Shown: positions 8,130 through 17,040 of the stretch, piece after piece
Numbering within the stretch: the stretch's first letter is position 1
Layout of the letters: each line of letters opens with the position of its first letter
Origin: Pseudomonadota bacterium
GTDB lineage: Bacteria > Desulfobacterota > Desulfarculia > Desulfarculales > Desulfarculaceae
Length of the DNA stretch: 64,000 bases
Reading direction: 5' to 3'
NCBI GenBank assembly: GCA_018896025.1
Contig: JAHIND010000008.1
Coordinates: forward strand, 1 to 64,000
Program-made: the position numbers and the translations under genes
The notes under the pieces: model-generated
What the model was told of the DNA's origin: nothing
What the model saw: the letters and a program-made list of their open reading frames with translations, nothing else
Database searches by the model: none

Positions 8130-8159
8130 TTGACTGGTTGTCGACAATCAACATATATT
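8130..8159 (+). promoter_or_regulatory. sigma-70 type promoter of the GntR-led operon
   Basis: TTGACT (8130-8135) and TATATT (8154-8159) are separated by 18 bp, and that spacer contains the palindrome TTGTCGACAA. The leader to the ATG at 8213 would be about 46 nt. Confidence 0.6.
8138..8147. promoter_or_regulatory. candidate GntR operator, TTGTCGACAA
   Basis: A perfect 10-bp palindrome lying between the -35 and -10 boxes of the regulator's own promoter. With flanks it extends to 16 bp with one mismatched pair. FadR-type GntR proteins commonly bind short palindromes of the TTGTnnACAA kind. A near-identical copy is at 5281. Confidence 0.6.
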
Positions 8160-8212
8160 GGCCCATCACATCATGAACAGCATCATTTGAAAATTCGAGG
8201 AAAGGACGGCCG

Positions 8213-8938
8213 ATGGCGGAGTTTCCTAAGCCCAAGTCCATGGTAGACCAGATTTATATCAGTCTTTCCAATGCCATAACTTCCGGTGCCTTGGAGCCGG
8301 GCTGCCGCCTGGTGGAGCAGGAACTGCAAAAGGATTTCGGGGTGAGCCGCGCCCCCATCAGGGAGGCGATCCGCCTTTTGGAGGCGGACGGCCTGGTGGT
8401 GGTGGATGCATACAAGAAAAAGCACGTGCGCAACCTCACCCGCGAGGACCTGGTGGACAACATCCCGGTGCTGGCCTCCCTGGAGAGTCTGGCCGCCAGG
8501 CTGGCCGCCGCCAGGATCACCAAAAAGCAAATCGACGAGTTGGACGGCATAAACCGCGAAATTCAGCAGGCTTTTTCCGAGGGTAATTTCGCCAAGTGCG
8601 CCGAGTTGAACTTCGCCTTCCACCGGGTGTTCCTCCAGGTGGCGGACAACAAGGCCCTGCACCGGGCGGTGCGCTCCATCGTGAAATCCACCCTCTGGCT
8701 GTGGCTGGCCAGCCAGTACTACAAAAACAGCGCCACCATTCCCTCTTCCATAGAAGAGCACGAGCAAATCTTGCAAGCCTTCCGGCGCAAGGACGTTCAC
8801 CTGGTGGAAAGCATGGTGAGGGAGCACATCGAAAACGTGCTGGAGCGCTTCCTTAAGCAGTCCAAGTTCGACACCGAGGGCATCTATTTGTTCGGGGGGA
8901 CCAAAGGGCAGCCCCGCCTTGCGTCGCCTGAAAATTAG
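8213..8938 (+). CDS. GntR family transcriptional regulator, FadR/FCD type
   Basis: 241 residues. The N-terminal winged helix shows ITSGALEPGCRLVEQELQ followed by FGVSRAPIREAIRLLEADGL (about residues 20-65). The all-helical FCD effector domain shows FAFHRVFLQVADN, EEHEQILQAFRRKD and VREHIENVL, which hold the His residues that bind a metal and a carboxylate effector in this family. GGAAAGGAC precedes the ATG. It opens a plus-strand acyl-CoA operon, and its promoter contains a perfect palindrome, so it probably represses itself and the operon until an acid or acyl-CoA effector binds. A matching site at 5281 suggests it also controls the divergent alcohol dehydrogenase operon. Confidence 0.9.
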   Translation: MAEFPKPKSMVDQIYISLSNAITSGALEPGCRLVEQELQKDFGVSRAPIREAIRLLEADGLVVVDAYKKKHVRNLTREDLVDNIPVLASLESLAARLAAARITKKQIDELDGINREIQQAFSEGNFAKCAELNFAFHRVFLQVADNKALHRAVRSIVKSTLWLWLASQYYKNSATIPSSIEEHEQILQAFRRKDVHLVESMVREHIENVLERFLKQSKFDTEGIYLFGGTKGQPRLASPEN

Positions 8939-8991
8939 GCGCGCCCCGCCTGCCGCAACACGGGAACCCGCATAATTCAAGGAACAACGTT

Positions 8992-10164
8992 TTGAAAGCC
9001 TTCACTCCCCTCGCGCAAATCAAGGTCTTGGACCTGACCGCCCTGCTGCCCGGCCCCTATTGCACCATGCTCCTGGCCACCATGGGGGCCACGGTGCTCA
9101 AGGTGGAGAACCCCAAGAGCGGCGACCTGATGCGCCAGATGGCGCCGGGCACCTTTGAATACCTTAATGCCCAAAAAGAGCTCCTGAGCCTGGACCTGAA
9201 GAGCGGGCGCGGCCGCGAGATATTCCTGGCCCTGGCCCAGGAGTGCGACGTGGTGGTGGAGGGCTTCCGTCCCGGCGTGGCCGCCCGCCTGGGGGTGGAC
9301 TTCGCCTCCGTGGCCCGGGCCAACCGCTCCGTCATCTACTGCTCTCTCTCGGGCTACGGCCAAAGCGGGCCCTATGCCGGGCTGCCGGCCCACGACATCA
9401 ACCACATGGGCGTGGCCGGGCTGCTGGCCATTTCCGGGGAGCCCGCCTCGGGCAAGCCGGAATACCCCTACGGCCCGCAATACTCAGACCTCGTGGGGGC
9501 GCTGTTTGGGGTGGGCGCCATCCTGGCCGCCCTGGTGGGACGCGGCCCGGACTCCGCGGCCCGCTTCCTGGATATTTCGCTAACCGAGAGCGCGGGCATG
9601 CTGGTGATGCCCCGCTACTTGGACTTTCTGCAACGGGGCCGCCCAGGCAAAGAGGAGTTCATGAGGCGCGGGCCCTACGAGGTCTTTGAAACCCGCGACC
9701 GCAAGTTTTTGACCCTGGGCATCGTGGAAGACCACTTCTGGGTCAATTTCTGCCAGGTGGCGGGCCTGCCCGAGTTGGCCCACGACCCGGAGCTGCAAGG
9801 CTGGGACGCCCGCAACCGCGAGGCCGGGCGCATCAGGCCCCTGCTGGAGGAGGCCTTCAAGAAGCGCGACCGGGCCCAGTGGCTGGAGTTGCTCAGAGCC
9901 GCCGACGTCCCCGCAGCCCCGGTGCACGGCCTGGAGGACTGGGCCGCCGATCCCCAGCTATTGGCTCGCGGCTTCTTCCGCCCGGCCACCGAAGGAGGGG
10001 ACGCCCTGGCCGCCATGCCCCGCCTGCCGCTTCCCGGCCTGGGCGGCCAGGCCCAGGGCGCGGACCCGGAGATGCCCCAGGGCCGCGACACCGAAAAATG
10101 GCTCCTGGCCCAGGGAATCCAGCCGCTGGAAATAGCCTCCCTGCGGGAGCAAAAGATCATTTGA
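8992..10164 (+). CDS. class III CoA-transferase (CaiB/BaiF family)
   Basis: 390 residues, full length, from a TTG start with AAGGA 9 bp upstream. Family motifs are LTALLPGPYCTMLLATMGAT near the N-terminus, VVEGFRPGVAARLGVDF, SGYGQSGPY and HDINHMGVAG. The catalytic aspartate is in QYSDLVGALFG (about residue 167). These enzymes move CoA from one acid to another without ATP use. As first enzyme of the operon it could activate the incoming acid with CoA from a later intermediate, with the AMP-forming ligase downstream as a priming route; that part is inference. Confidence 0.88.
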   Translation: MKAFTPLAQIKVLDLTALLPGPYCTMLLATMGATVLKVENPKSGDLMRQMAPGTFEYLNAQKELLSLDLKSGRGREIFLALAQECDVVVEGFRPGVAARLGVDFASVARANRSVIYCSLSGYGQSGPYAGLPAHDINHMGVAGLLAISGEPASGKPEYPYGPQYSDLVGALFGVGAILAALVGRGPDSAARFLDISLTESAGMLVMPRYLDFLQRGRPGKEEFMRRGPYEVFETRDRKFLTLGIVEDHFWVNFCQVAGLPELAHDPELQGWDARNREAGRIRPLLEEAFKKRDRAQWLELLRAADVPAAPVHGLEDWAADPQLLARGFFRPATEGGDALAAMPRLPLPGLGGQAQGADPEMPQGRDTEKWLLAQGIQPLEIASLREQKII

Positions 10165-10203
10165 AGCTGAAATGGGAAATGCAAAAGCTGAGGTGATTGC
10201 TAT

Positions 10204-11346
10204 ATGGAAATTGAACTGAATGAAGAACAGCGGATCATAAAAGACAGCGTGCGTAAATTCCTGGCCAAGGAGATATCCCCCTTGGTGGAGGAATACGAGA
10301 CCGAGCGCAAGCACATAACCAAGGACATCATCAAGAAGCTGGAAGACTACGGCTATGCCAGCGGCCTGGTGCCCGAAGACCAGGGCGGCCTGGGCCTGGA
10401 CTACCTCACCTACGGGGTCATGGTGGAGGAGCTAAGCCGCGCCTGGGCCTCGTTGCGCACCCTGGTCACCTCCTCGGCCCTGGCCACCAAGCTCATCGCC
10501 AGGGTGGGCAGCCCCGAACAGCAGGAGAAGTTTTTGCCCCGGCTCATGGCCATGGACGAGCTGGCCTGCTTCGCCCTCACCGAGCCCAACGTGGGCTCGG
10601 ACACGCGCGCCCTGGAAACCAAGGCCCAGCGCGACGGCGACTTCTACGTGCTCAACGGCACCAAGACCCTGATCACCGGCGGCAGCCTGGCCGACCTGGT
10701 GCTGGTCTACGCCAAGGTAAAGGACGGCAAGGGGCTCACCGCCTTTTTGGTGCACAAGAGCGAGTCCGATTACGAGGCCCGCGACATCCGCAAGATGGGC
10801 ATGCACGCCTCGCCGCTCTCGGAGCTGGCTTTCGTGGATTGCCGGGTGCCCGCGGCCAACCGTTTGGGACAGGAGGGCGAGGGCCAGCGCATCGCCCTGA
10901 GCGGGCTCAACGCGGGGCGGGTCAACGTCACCTTCGCGGTGGTGGGCCTGGGCCAGGCCGCCCTGGAGGCGTCCATCCGCTATGCCCAGGAGCGGGTGCA
11001 GTTCGGCAAGGCCATCGCCAATTTCCAACTGGTGCAGGAAATGATCGTGCAGATGGCCTTGAAGGTGGACATCGCGCGCATGCTGGGCTTCCGGGCCGCC
11101 TCCCTGCTGGACCGGGGGGTGGACTGCCGCCGCGAGGCCTCCTTTGCCAAGCTCTACGCCACCGAGGCCATGGTGGAGGTGTGCAACAAGGCCATCCAGG
11201 TGCACGGCGGCTACGGCTACACCGCCGAGTTCCCTGTGGAGCGCTACTTCCGCGACGTGCGCCACCTGACCATGGCCGAGGGGACCACGGAAATACAAAA
11301 ACTCTTGTTGGGGCGGGAAATTTTGGGCGTTTCGGCTTTCGTTTAG
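10204..11346 (+). CDS. acyl-CoA dehydrogenase
   Basis: 380 residues, standard length. Motifs include ACFALTEPNVGSDTRALETK (FAD/substrate loop), RVQFGKAIANFQLVQEM, QVHGGYGYTAEFPVERYFRD and the C-terminal AEGTTEIQKLLLGREIL, whose Glu is the usual catalytic base of short- and branched-chain enzymes. It introduces the alpha,beta double bond into an acyl-CoA and passes electrons to ETF, which is not in this window. The position after a CoA-transferase and before an SDR fits a beta-oxidation-like route for a branched or cyclic acid. Substrate chain length cannot be read directly. Confidence 0.9.
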   Translation: MEIELNEEQRIIKDSVRKFLAKEISPLVEEYETERKHITKDIIKKLEDYGYASGLVPEDQGGLGLDYLTYGVMVEELSRAWASLRTLVTSSALATKLIARVGSPEQQEKFLPRLMAMDELACFALTEPNVGSDTRALETKAQRDGDFYVLNGTKTLITGGSLADLVLVYAKVKDGKGLTAFLVHKSESDYEARDIRKMGMHASPLSELAFVDCRVPAANRLGQEGEGQRIALSGLNAGRVNVTFAVVGLGQAALEASIRYAQERVQFGKAIANFQLVQEMIVQMALKVDIARMLGFRAASLLDRGVDCRREASFAKLYATEAMVEVCNKAIQVHGGYGYTAEFPVERYFRDVRHLTMAEGTTEIQKLLLGREILGVSAFV

Positions 11347-11401
11347 GCCGGGCGTCCGTTGCGCCACAAGGTGCTCATGTTGAAATTTAAGGAGGGGAAA
11401 A

Positions 11402-12184
11402 ATGGATCTGGGAGTTAGCGGTAAAAACGTATTCATCAACGGCGGCGGCGAGGGAATCGGAGAACTGGTGGCCCAGATGCTGGCCGCCGAAGGGGCCAAG
11501 CTGGCCCTGGCCGACATCAATGCGGAGAAGGTCAAGGAGACGGCGGACAAGGTCAAGGCCATGGGCGGCGAGGCCCTGTGGTTCCAGGTGGACGTGACCC
11601 AGCAGGACCAGGTGGAACAGGCCGTAAAGCAGGCCATGGAGCAGATGGGCAACATCGACATCCTGGTGCACATCCCCGGCCGGGGCGAGCGCAAGCCCTT
11701 CCAGAAATCGGGCAAGGAGGATTGGGACTTCGCCCTGAACCTGAACCTCATGGGGCCGCTGTATTCCACCAAGGCGGTGCTGGACGGCATGATCGCCAAC
11801 CAGGGCGGTTCCATCGTCTACGTGGTGTCCGACGCGGGCCGGGTGGGCGAGGTGAACAACCCGGTGTACTCGGCGGCCAAGGGCGGGGTCATCGCCTTCA
11901 GCAAGTCCCTGGCCCGGGAGCTGGGACGCCATCTTATCCGGGTGAACTGCGTGGCCCTTTCGGCCATGGACACCCCCGGCGGGCGCAAGTACCAGCAGCA
12001 GATCGCCGAGCGCAAGGGAATCTCCCTGGAGCAACTGCAAAAGAGCTTCATGTCGGTCTACCTTATCCGCCGTTTCGGCAAGCCCCAGGACGCGGCCGAC
12101 GCCATCTGCTTCCTGTGCTCCGAACGGGCGGGATGGGTCACCGGCCAGACGCTCAGCGTCAACGGCGGCTACGCCCTGTTCTAG
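11402..12184 (+). CDS. short-chain dehydrogenase/reductase (SDR)
   Basis: 260 residues, classical SDR. The cofactor loop is INGGGEGIGELVAQML (a variant of TGxxxGIG), followed by ADINAEKV with an acidic residue that favours NAD(H). The catalytic pair is YSAAK (about residues 158-162), with the Ser in VVSDAG before it. The C-terminus WVTGQTLSVNGGYALF is typical. AAGGAGGGG lies 5 bp before the ATG. In this operon it most likely oxidises a beta-hydroxyacyl-CoA or a related alcohol. Confidence 0.88.
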   Translation: MDLGVSGKNVFINGGGEGIGELVAQMLAAEGAKLALADINAEKVKETADKVKAMGGEALWFQVDVTQQDQVEQAVKQAMEQMGNIDILVHIPGRGERKPFQKSGKEDWDFALNLNLMGPLYSTKAVLDGMIANQGGSIVYVVSDAGRVGEVNNPVYSAAKGGVIAFSKSLARELGRHLIRVNCVALSAMDTPGGRKYQQQIAERKGISLEQLQKSFMSVYLIRRFGKPQDAADAICFLCSERAGWVTGQTLSVNGGYALF

Positions 12185-12233
12185 GCGATGCTTCGCCGAG
12201 GCGAACCACGGATAAAACCTGGAAGGAGGCGTC

Positions 12234-13139
12234 GTGACGGTCATTGCGCAAATGTTGGGAACCAAGTACCCGGTGATCCAAGGGGCCATGGGGGTTATCT
12301 GCAACCCGGAGATGGTGGCGGCGGTTTCCCAGGCCGGGGGCTTCGGCGTCCTGGGCTCGGCATTTCAGGACGACGCCGAGGAGCTGCGCCGCCAGATAGA
12401 GCAGGTCCGCGCCCTCACCGACAAGCCGTTCGGGGCCAACCTGACCGTGCTCAACCCCCGCTGCGCCGAGATGGCCCAGGTGATGGTGGAAATGGGCCTG
12501 AAAGCCATCACCACCAGCGCGGGCGACCCCGGTCCGCTGGTGGAGCAACTGCGGCCCCATGGGGTGAAGGTGCTCCACGTTTGCCCCAGCGTGGGCAAGG
12601 CTGTGAAGGCCCAGGCCGCGGGAGTGGACGCGGTGATCGCCGAGGGCGGCGAGTCCGGCGGCATCCAGGGGCCTGACGCGGTCTCCACCATGGTGCTGGT
12701 TCCGGCGGTGGCCGATGCGGTGAGCCTGCCGGTGGTGGCGGCCGGGGGCATCGGGGACTCGCGCGGCTATCGCGCCGCCCTGGCCCTGGGGGCCCAGGGG
12801 GTGCAGGTGGGCACCCGTTTCATCGCCTCCACCGAGTGCATAGCCCACCAAAGCTACAAGGAGGGCATCTGCCGGGCGCGCACCGACGACACCATCCTGG
12901 TGGGGCGCACCGGGCGCATTCTGGTGCGAGTGCTGCCCACGGACCTGGCCCGGCGCATACGCCAGGACCAAAGCGGTGAACTGGCCGCCTCCATCCCCCG
13001 GCAGAACATAGGCAAGGCCTGGCTGCACGGCGACCTTGAGGCCTACACCCTGGCCGCCGGGCAGGTGGCCGGGCTGGTGCGCGAGGTCAAAACCGTGCGC
13101 GAGATAATCGAGGAGATGGTTTCGCCCGGCGAAGCCTGA
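12234..13139 (+). CDS. FMN-dependent oxidoreductase of the nitronate monooxygenase / FabK family
   Basis: 301 residues, TIM-barrel flavoprotein, from a GTG start with GGAAGGAGG upstream. The N-terminus has YPVIQGAMGVICNPEMVAA and GGFGVLG; FMN phosphate binding is seen in PVVAAGGIGDSRG and GAQGVQVGTRFIAS. The conserved loop normally ending in GGH reads EGGESGGIQG, so the histidine linked to nitronate oxidation or FabK function in relatives is absent. It is therefore unlikely to be a plain nitronate monooxygenase; an enoyl-CoA reductase or other FMN role in the acyl-CoA route is possible. Spacing to neighbours (about 50 and 80 bp) supports one operon. Confidence 0.8.
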   Translation: MTVIAQMLGTKYPVIQGAMGVICNPEMVAAVSQAGGFGVLGSAFQDDAEELRRQIEQVRALTDKPFGANLTVLNPRCAEMAQVMVEMGLKAITTSAGDPGPLVEQLRPHGVKVLHVCPSVGKAVKAQAAGVDAVIAEGGESGGIQGPDAVSTMVLVPAVADAVSLPVVAAGGIGDSRGYRAALALGAQGVQVGTRFIASTECIAHQSYKEGICRARTDDTILVGRTGRILVRVLPTDLARRIRQDQSGELAASIPRQNIGKAWLHGDLEAYTLAAGQVAGLVREVKTVREIIEEMVSPGEA

Positions 13140-13221
13140 TCCCCTTAAACTGAAAAAGTCCTGACTTCAGGGCCGCTTTTGGGAAGACAAGCCCGTCCGT
13201 CGGCCGACTGAAATTCATGGG

Positions 13222-14817
13222 GTGACCATAATGCTCATAAATGTAAGCAGATTGATGAAACAAACCGCCCGCCGCTACTGGGACGCTCCGGCCCTGTACA
13301 ACGTGGAGCGAGAGCGCGGTTTTTCCTTTGGCCAACTGCACGAGTTGACCAACCGTATCTGCCACGTGCTGGAGGACAAATTCGGCCTGGGCGAGGGCGA
13401 CAGCTACGCCACCCTGCTGGAAAACGACAACATGGGCATCTTCCACCTGTGGATGGCCAAGGCCAAGCCCACCGCCCTGTGGCTGGGCATCCGCGACTCC
13501 AAGCAGGAGCATTTGCACCAGATCGACTGGGCCGAGGCCAAGGTGGTGTTCATGGAAGAGCCCCTGGTGGAGGACTACTACGAGGACCTGCGGGGCCGGG
13601 GCATCGAAGTGGTGTCCATGGACCGGCCCGGCCGAGATATGCCTGGGCTGCACTACTTCTGGGATCTGGTGGCCCAGGCCTCCAGCGAGGACCCGGACAA
13701 CGAATTCGACTACGAGGACGCGGGCAAGCACCTGGCCTTTTTGCGCTTCACCGGCGGCACCACCGGCCAGCCCAAATGCACCATGTACAGCATCGCCAAC
13801 ATGTACAGCGCCGGTCTCAACCCCATCCACTACATTGAGCTGATTCCCTTTACCCAGCCCAAGACCCTGCTCTCCACCCCCATCACCCACGCCGCCGGGG
13901 CGGTGGTGCTGCCCAATCATTTCAAGGGAGGCGAGCTGCTCACCCTGAACCGGGTGGACATCGACCTGATGTGCCGGACCATAGCCCAGCGCAAGGTGGA
14001 CATGATCTACACCGTGCCCACGGTGCTTTATCGCATGCTGGACATGGGGCTCCCCGCCAAGTACGACCTGAGCAGCCTCCGGACCATCCGCTACGGCTCC
14101 TCGCCCATCTCCCCGGCCAAGCTGGAGGAGTTGATCAACCAGTTCGGCAAGGTCTTCATGCAGGGCTATGCCTCCACCGAGTGCTGGCCCCCGGCCACGG
14201 TGCTGGGCCGCGACGATCACGCCTTCGAGACCGAGGAGCAGCGGGCGGTGCTAAAGTCGGTGGGCTCGGCGGTGCCGGGCGTGGAGGTGATGATCTGCGA
14301 CGAGGACGGCAGGGAGGTGGAGAACGGCCAGGAGGGGGAGATCTGGATTCGCGGCGGCAACACCATCGCGGGCTATTACAAGGACCCGGAGCAGACCAAG
14401 GCCAACTTCAGCGACAACGGCTTTTGGAAATCCGGCGACATCGGCTACATGGACCCCATGGGGCGCATCTACCTGGTGGACCGCAAGAAGGACATGATCA
14501 TCACCGGCGGCTTCAATGTGTATGCCCAGGAGGTGGAGAACGTGCTCAACGCCCACCCCGCGGTACAAAACTCGGCGGTGGTGGGAATGCCCGATGAATA
14601 CTGGGGCGAGGCGGTGTGCGGGGTGGTGGTGCTCAAACCGGACGCCACCGCCGATCAGGAGGAGCTCATCGCCTTTTGCAAGGAGAACCTCACCCGCTAC
14701 AAGGTGCCCAAGCGCCTGGAGTTCGTGGCCGAGCTGCCGCTCAGCGCGGTGGGCAAGGTGCTGCGCCGCGAGGTGCGCAAGAAATACTGGGACCGGGGAG
14801 GGCGCAACATCAACTAG
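13222..14817 (+). CDS. AMP-forming acyl-CoA ligase (ANL superfamily)
   Basis: 531 residues from a GTG at 13222; an ATG three codons later (13231) is an equally possible start. ATP loop FTGGTTGQPKCTMYS near residue 175, A5 motif GYASTECWPP, and the hinge region SGDIGYMDPMGRIYLVDRKK followed by GGFNVYAQEVENVL are complete; the catalytic lysine is in SAVGKVLRREVRKK. It makes acyl-CoA from a carboxylate, ATP and CoA. Acid specificity is not clear; the length and form resemble fatty-acid and aromatic-acid ligases. It would prime the pathway that the CoA-transferase then sustains. Confidence 0.88.
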   Translation: MTIMLINVSRLMKQTARRYWDAPALYNVERERGFSFGQLHELTNRICHVLEDKFGLGEGDSYATLLENDNMGIFHLWMAKAKPTALWLGIRDSKQEHLHQIDWAEAKVVFMEEPLVEDYYEDLRGRGIEVVSMDRPGRDMPGLHYFWDLVAQASSEDPDNEFDYEDAGKHLAFLRFTGGTTGQPKCTMYSIANMYSAGLNPIHYIELIPFTQPKTLLSTPITHAAGAVVLPNHFKGGELLTLNRVDIDLMCRTIAQRKVDMIYTVPTVLYRMLDMGLPAKYDLSSLRTIRYGSSPISPAKLEELINQFGKVFMQGYASTECWPPATVLGRDDHAFETEEQRAVLKSVGSAVPGVEVMICDEDGREVENGQEGEIWIRGGNTIAGYYKDPEQTKANFSDNGFWKSGDIGYMDPMGRIYLVDRKKDMIITGGFNVYAQEVENVLNAHPAVQNSAVVGMPDEYWGEAVCGVVVLKPDATADQEELIAFCKENLTRYKVPKRLEFVAELPLSAVGKVLRREVRKKYWDRGGRNIN

Positions 14818-14910
14818 CCCGTGGTTGGGGAACGGGCCGTGGGGATATATAACTATGCAACGGCCGCCATGGCCGCGATGAAAAATTAGGAACCTTTTGC
14901 CTGAAAGAAA

Positions 14911-15894
14911 ATGAGTGCCTCAATGATTGAACAAGTCGCCCCCGATTTCTTCCGCGTGCAGATACCCCTGCCGGGCAGCCCCCTGAAGTCCCTCAACTCC
15001 TATTTCATCCTGGGACAGCCGCGCAACCTCATCGTGGACACCGGGCTGAACCGCCCCGAGTGCCAGGAGGCCATGACCCAGGCCATCGCCGAACTGGGCC
15101 TGGATCTGGACCGCACCGATTTTTTCATCACCCATCTGCACGCCGACCACTTCGCGCTCACCTCCAAGGTGGCCGGTAAGAACAGCCGCATCTTCTTCAA
15201 CCGGCCCGAGGCGGAGATCATCGAGGCGCACACCGGCTGGGAGCCCATGATCAACTTCGGCGGGCTCAACGGCTTTCCCCGCGAGGAGCTGGTGGCCGCC
15301 CTTGAGAACCACCCCGGCTACAAGTACGCGTCCGAGTGGGTGCCCGAACTGAGTCTGATGAACGACGGCGACCACCTGACCGTGGGCGAGTACAACTTCA
15401 CCTGCCTGGTGACCCCCGGCCACACCCTGGGCCACACCTGCCTGTGGGAAGAGCAGCGGGGCATCCTGGTGGCCGGGGACCACATTCTGGGAGACATCAC
15501 TCCCAACATCCAGTGTTGGAAGGACGACTACGACCCCCTGGCCAGCTACCTGGACAGCCTGGAGCGGGTGTCGCATCTGCCGGTGCGCCTGACCCTGCCC
15601 GGCCACCGCAGCCTGGTGGCCGACTGCCAGGTGCGCATAAAGGAGCTGGCCGAGCATCACCACCACCGCCTGGCCGAGATAATCGGCATCCTGGCCTCGG
15701 GCTCCTACAACGCCTACCAGACCGCTGCCCGCATGAGCTGGGACATCCGCTGCGACACCTGGGAAGAGTTCCCGGTGGCCCAGAAGTGGTTCGCTACCGG
15801 CGAGGCCATGGCCCATCTGCGCTACCTGGAGAACAAGGGGGATGTCGTGCGGGGCGAGCGCGACGGGGTCAGGGTCTACGGGCTGCCGGGCTAG
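14911..15894 (+). CDS. MBL-fold metallo-hydrolase
   Basis: 327 residues. The metal-binding motif THLHADH (about residues 71-77), TPGHTLGHTCLW, GDHILGDITP and the late PGHRS histidine are all present, so the two-metal centre is complete. The C-terminal 70 residues are helical, with RYLENKGDVV at the end, as in the long MBL thioesterase/beta-lactamase-like group often found next to acyl-CoA genes. A thioesterase or lactone/ester hydrolase role in the operon is plausible but not proven. Its stop overlaps by 4 bp the stop of the convergent transporter gene. Confidence 0.85.
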   Translation: MSASMIEQVAPDFFRVQIPLPGSPLKSLNSYFILGQPRNLIVDTGLNRPECQEAMTQAIAELGLDLDRTDFFITHLHADHFALTSKVAGKNSRIFFNRPEAEIIEAHTGWEPMINFGGLNGFPREELVAALENHPGYKYASEWVPELSLMNDGDHLTVGEYNFTCLVTPGHTLGHTCLWEEQRGILVAGDHILGDITPNIQCWKDDYDPLASYLDSLERVSHLPVRLTLPGHRSLVADCQVRIKELAEHHHHRLAEIIGILASGSYNAYQTAARMSWDIRCDTWEEFPVAQKWFATGEAMAHLRYLENKGDVVRGERDGVRVYGLPG

Positions 15895-16886
15895 GGCCTG
15901 GGCCCCTGGGCGGGCAGGGGGCTCAGGAACTTCTCCACCCGCCCCGACAACTTGAGTATGACCATCATCAAGGGCACCTGGATAACCGGGGCCACCGCCG
16001 CGGGCAGCACCGCCAGGGTGCCGCCGAAAACGGTGGCCGCCACCCCGATGGTGATGGCGTGGGCCTTGGCGGTGACGCTGTAGCCCATGGCCATGGCGTC
16101 GCCGTAGTCCATGCCCGTCACCTTGGCGAAGCCCACCGACAGCAAGAACAGCACCGAGTACATGCTGGCGATTGCCGCGATCACCAGGAGCATCCACCAG
16201 TAGTTGTCCACGATCATCACCGCCTGGAAAGAGATGATGATGAACAGCATGGGCAACATGGCGCAGGTGGAGAGCACCGGAAACAGCGGGGCCACCTCCT
16301 TGAACCTGGCCTGGCCCCAGCGGCGGATCATCAAGCGCCGGGTGAGCACCCCGGCCAGCAGGGGGGCCACCACGATGATCCCCATGGCCCGGAAGATGAC
16401 CAGCGGCTCGATGACCACGTAGGCCCCGGCCAAAACCCACATCCAGACAGGCACCATGACCAGGGACAGGAGCATGCTCACCGCTACGATGACCAGGGCC
16501 GAGCCCACCTTGCCCCGGGCGTAGCCGGTCCAGGCGGCCACCATGCCGCTACCGGGGATAAGGGTCTTTAGGATGAACCCTGCGGTGAGGAAGGAGTCGG
16601 TGTTGCTGAAGAAAAGGCGGGCCCAAACCCAGCCCAGAAGGGGAGTTACCAGGAAGTTCAGCACCAGGGCGGCCAGCAGCATCTTGGGGTGCTTGAAGGC
16701 CTTGCCCACCTCCTCGATGCGTAGGTTGATCATCATGGGGTAGAGCATCAAGAACACCAGGAAGGGGACCAGATGTTCCAGCACGGAAACCGCGGGGAAC
16801 AGATAGCCCACGGTGATGGCCACGGCTATGTCCAGGCCCACCCACAGGGGTAGATATTTGCTGATGACGCGCGCGAATAAACCCAT
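15891..16886 (-). CDS. bile acid:sodium symporter / ACR3-like transporter
   Basis: 331 residues with about ten hydrophobic segments. Motifs are LVPFLVFLMLYPMMINLRIEE, LNFLVTPLLGWVW and FLTAGFILKTLIPGSGMVAAW, typical of the BASS/ACR3 superfamily. The family includes arsenite exporters and sodium-coupled organic anion importers. The arsenite-type cysteine is not seen in the fourth segment (LKTLIPGSGM), and no arsenic genes lie nearby, so an organic anion carrier for the neighbouring acyl-CoA operon is a reasonable guess. Single gene, convergent with the MBL gene and overlapping it by 4 bp. Confidence 0.8.
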   Translation of the reverse strand: MGLFARVISKYLPLWVGLDIAVAITVGYLFPAVSVLEHLVPFLVFLMLYPMMINLRIEEVGKAFKHPKMLLAALVLNFLVTPLLGWVWARLFFSNTDSFLTAGFILKTLIPGSGMVAAWTGYARGKVGSALVIVAVSMLLSLVMVPVWMWVLAGAYVVIEPLVIFRAMGIIVVAPLLAGVLTRRLMIRRWGQARFKEVAPLFPVLSTCAMLPMLFIIISFQAVMIVDNYWWMLLVIAAIASMYSVLFLLSVGFAKVTGMDYGDAMAMGYSVTAKAHAITIGVAATVFGGTLAVLPAAVAPVIQVPLMMVILKLSGRVEKFLSPLPAQGPRP

Positions 16887-16991
16887 GCAGATCGCCTTTT
16901 AAAAGAGGGAGGTTGCCGCGACAAGGGGAATTACTACACCCGTTGGCCGACGCCGTAAATGCCCGTGACAGCTGGTTCGGCGGGAAAGTTT

Positions 16992-17040
16992 GGGTGGCCC
17001 AGACAGCTAGGCTGTCTGGGTTGCGCAGCAACAAGAGGTT
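16992..17040 (+). repeat. REP unit, copy 1
   Basis: A 49-bp unit with the hairpin CCAGACAGC-TAG-GCTGTCTGG and a second small hairpin TTGC-GCA-GCAA. It ends on the last base of the RAYT transposase gene and is identical to copy 3 at 17768 in 48 of 49 positions. Confidence 0.85.

Noticed and set aside
10432..11814. Minus-strand frame opposite the acyl-CoA dehydrogenase and SDR genes
   Set aside because: Low-information Leu/Gly/His-rich translation with no domain; shadow of the real plus-strand genes.
15891..16886. Arsenite efflux pump (Acr3) as a firm call
   Set aside because: The conserved cysteine region of Acr3 is not seen and no ars genes are near, so only the broader BASS/ACR3 superfamily is stated.
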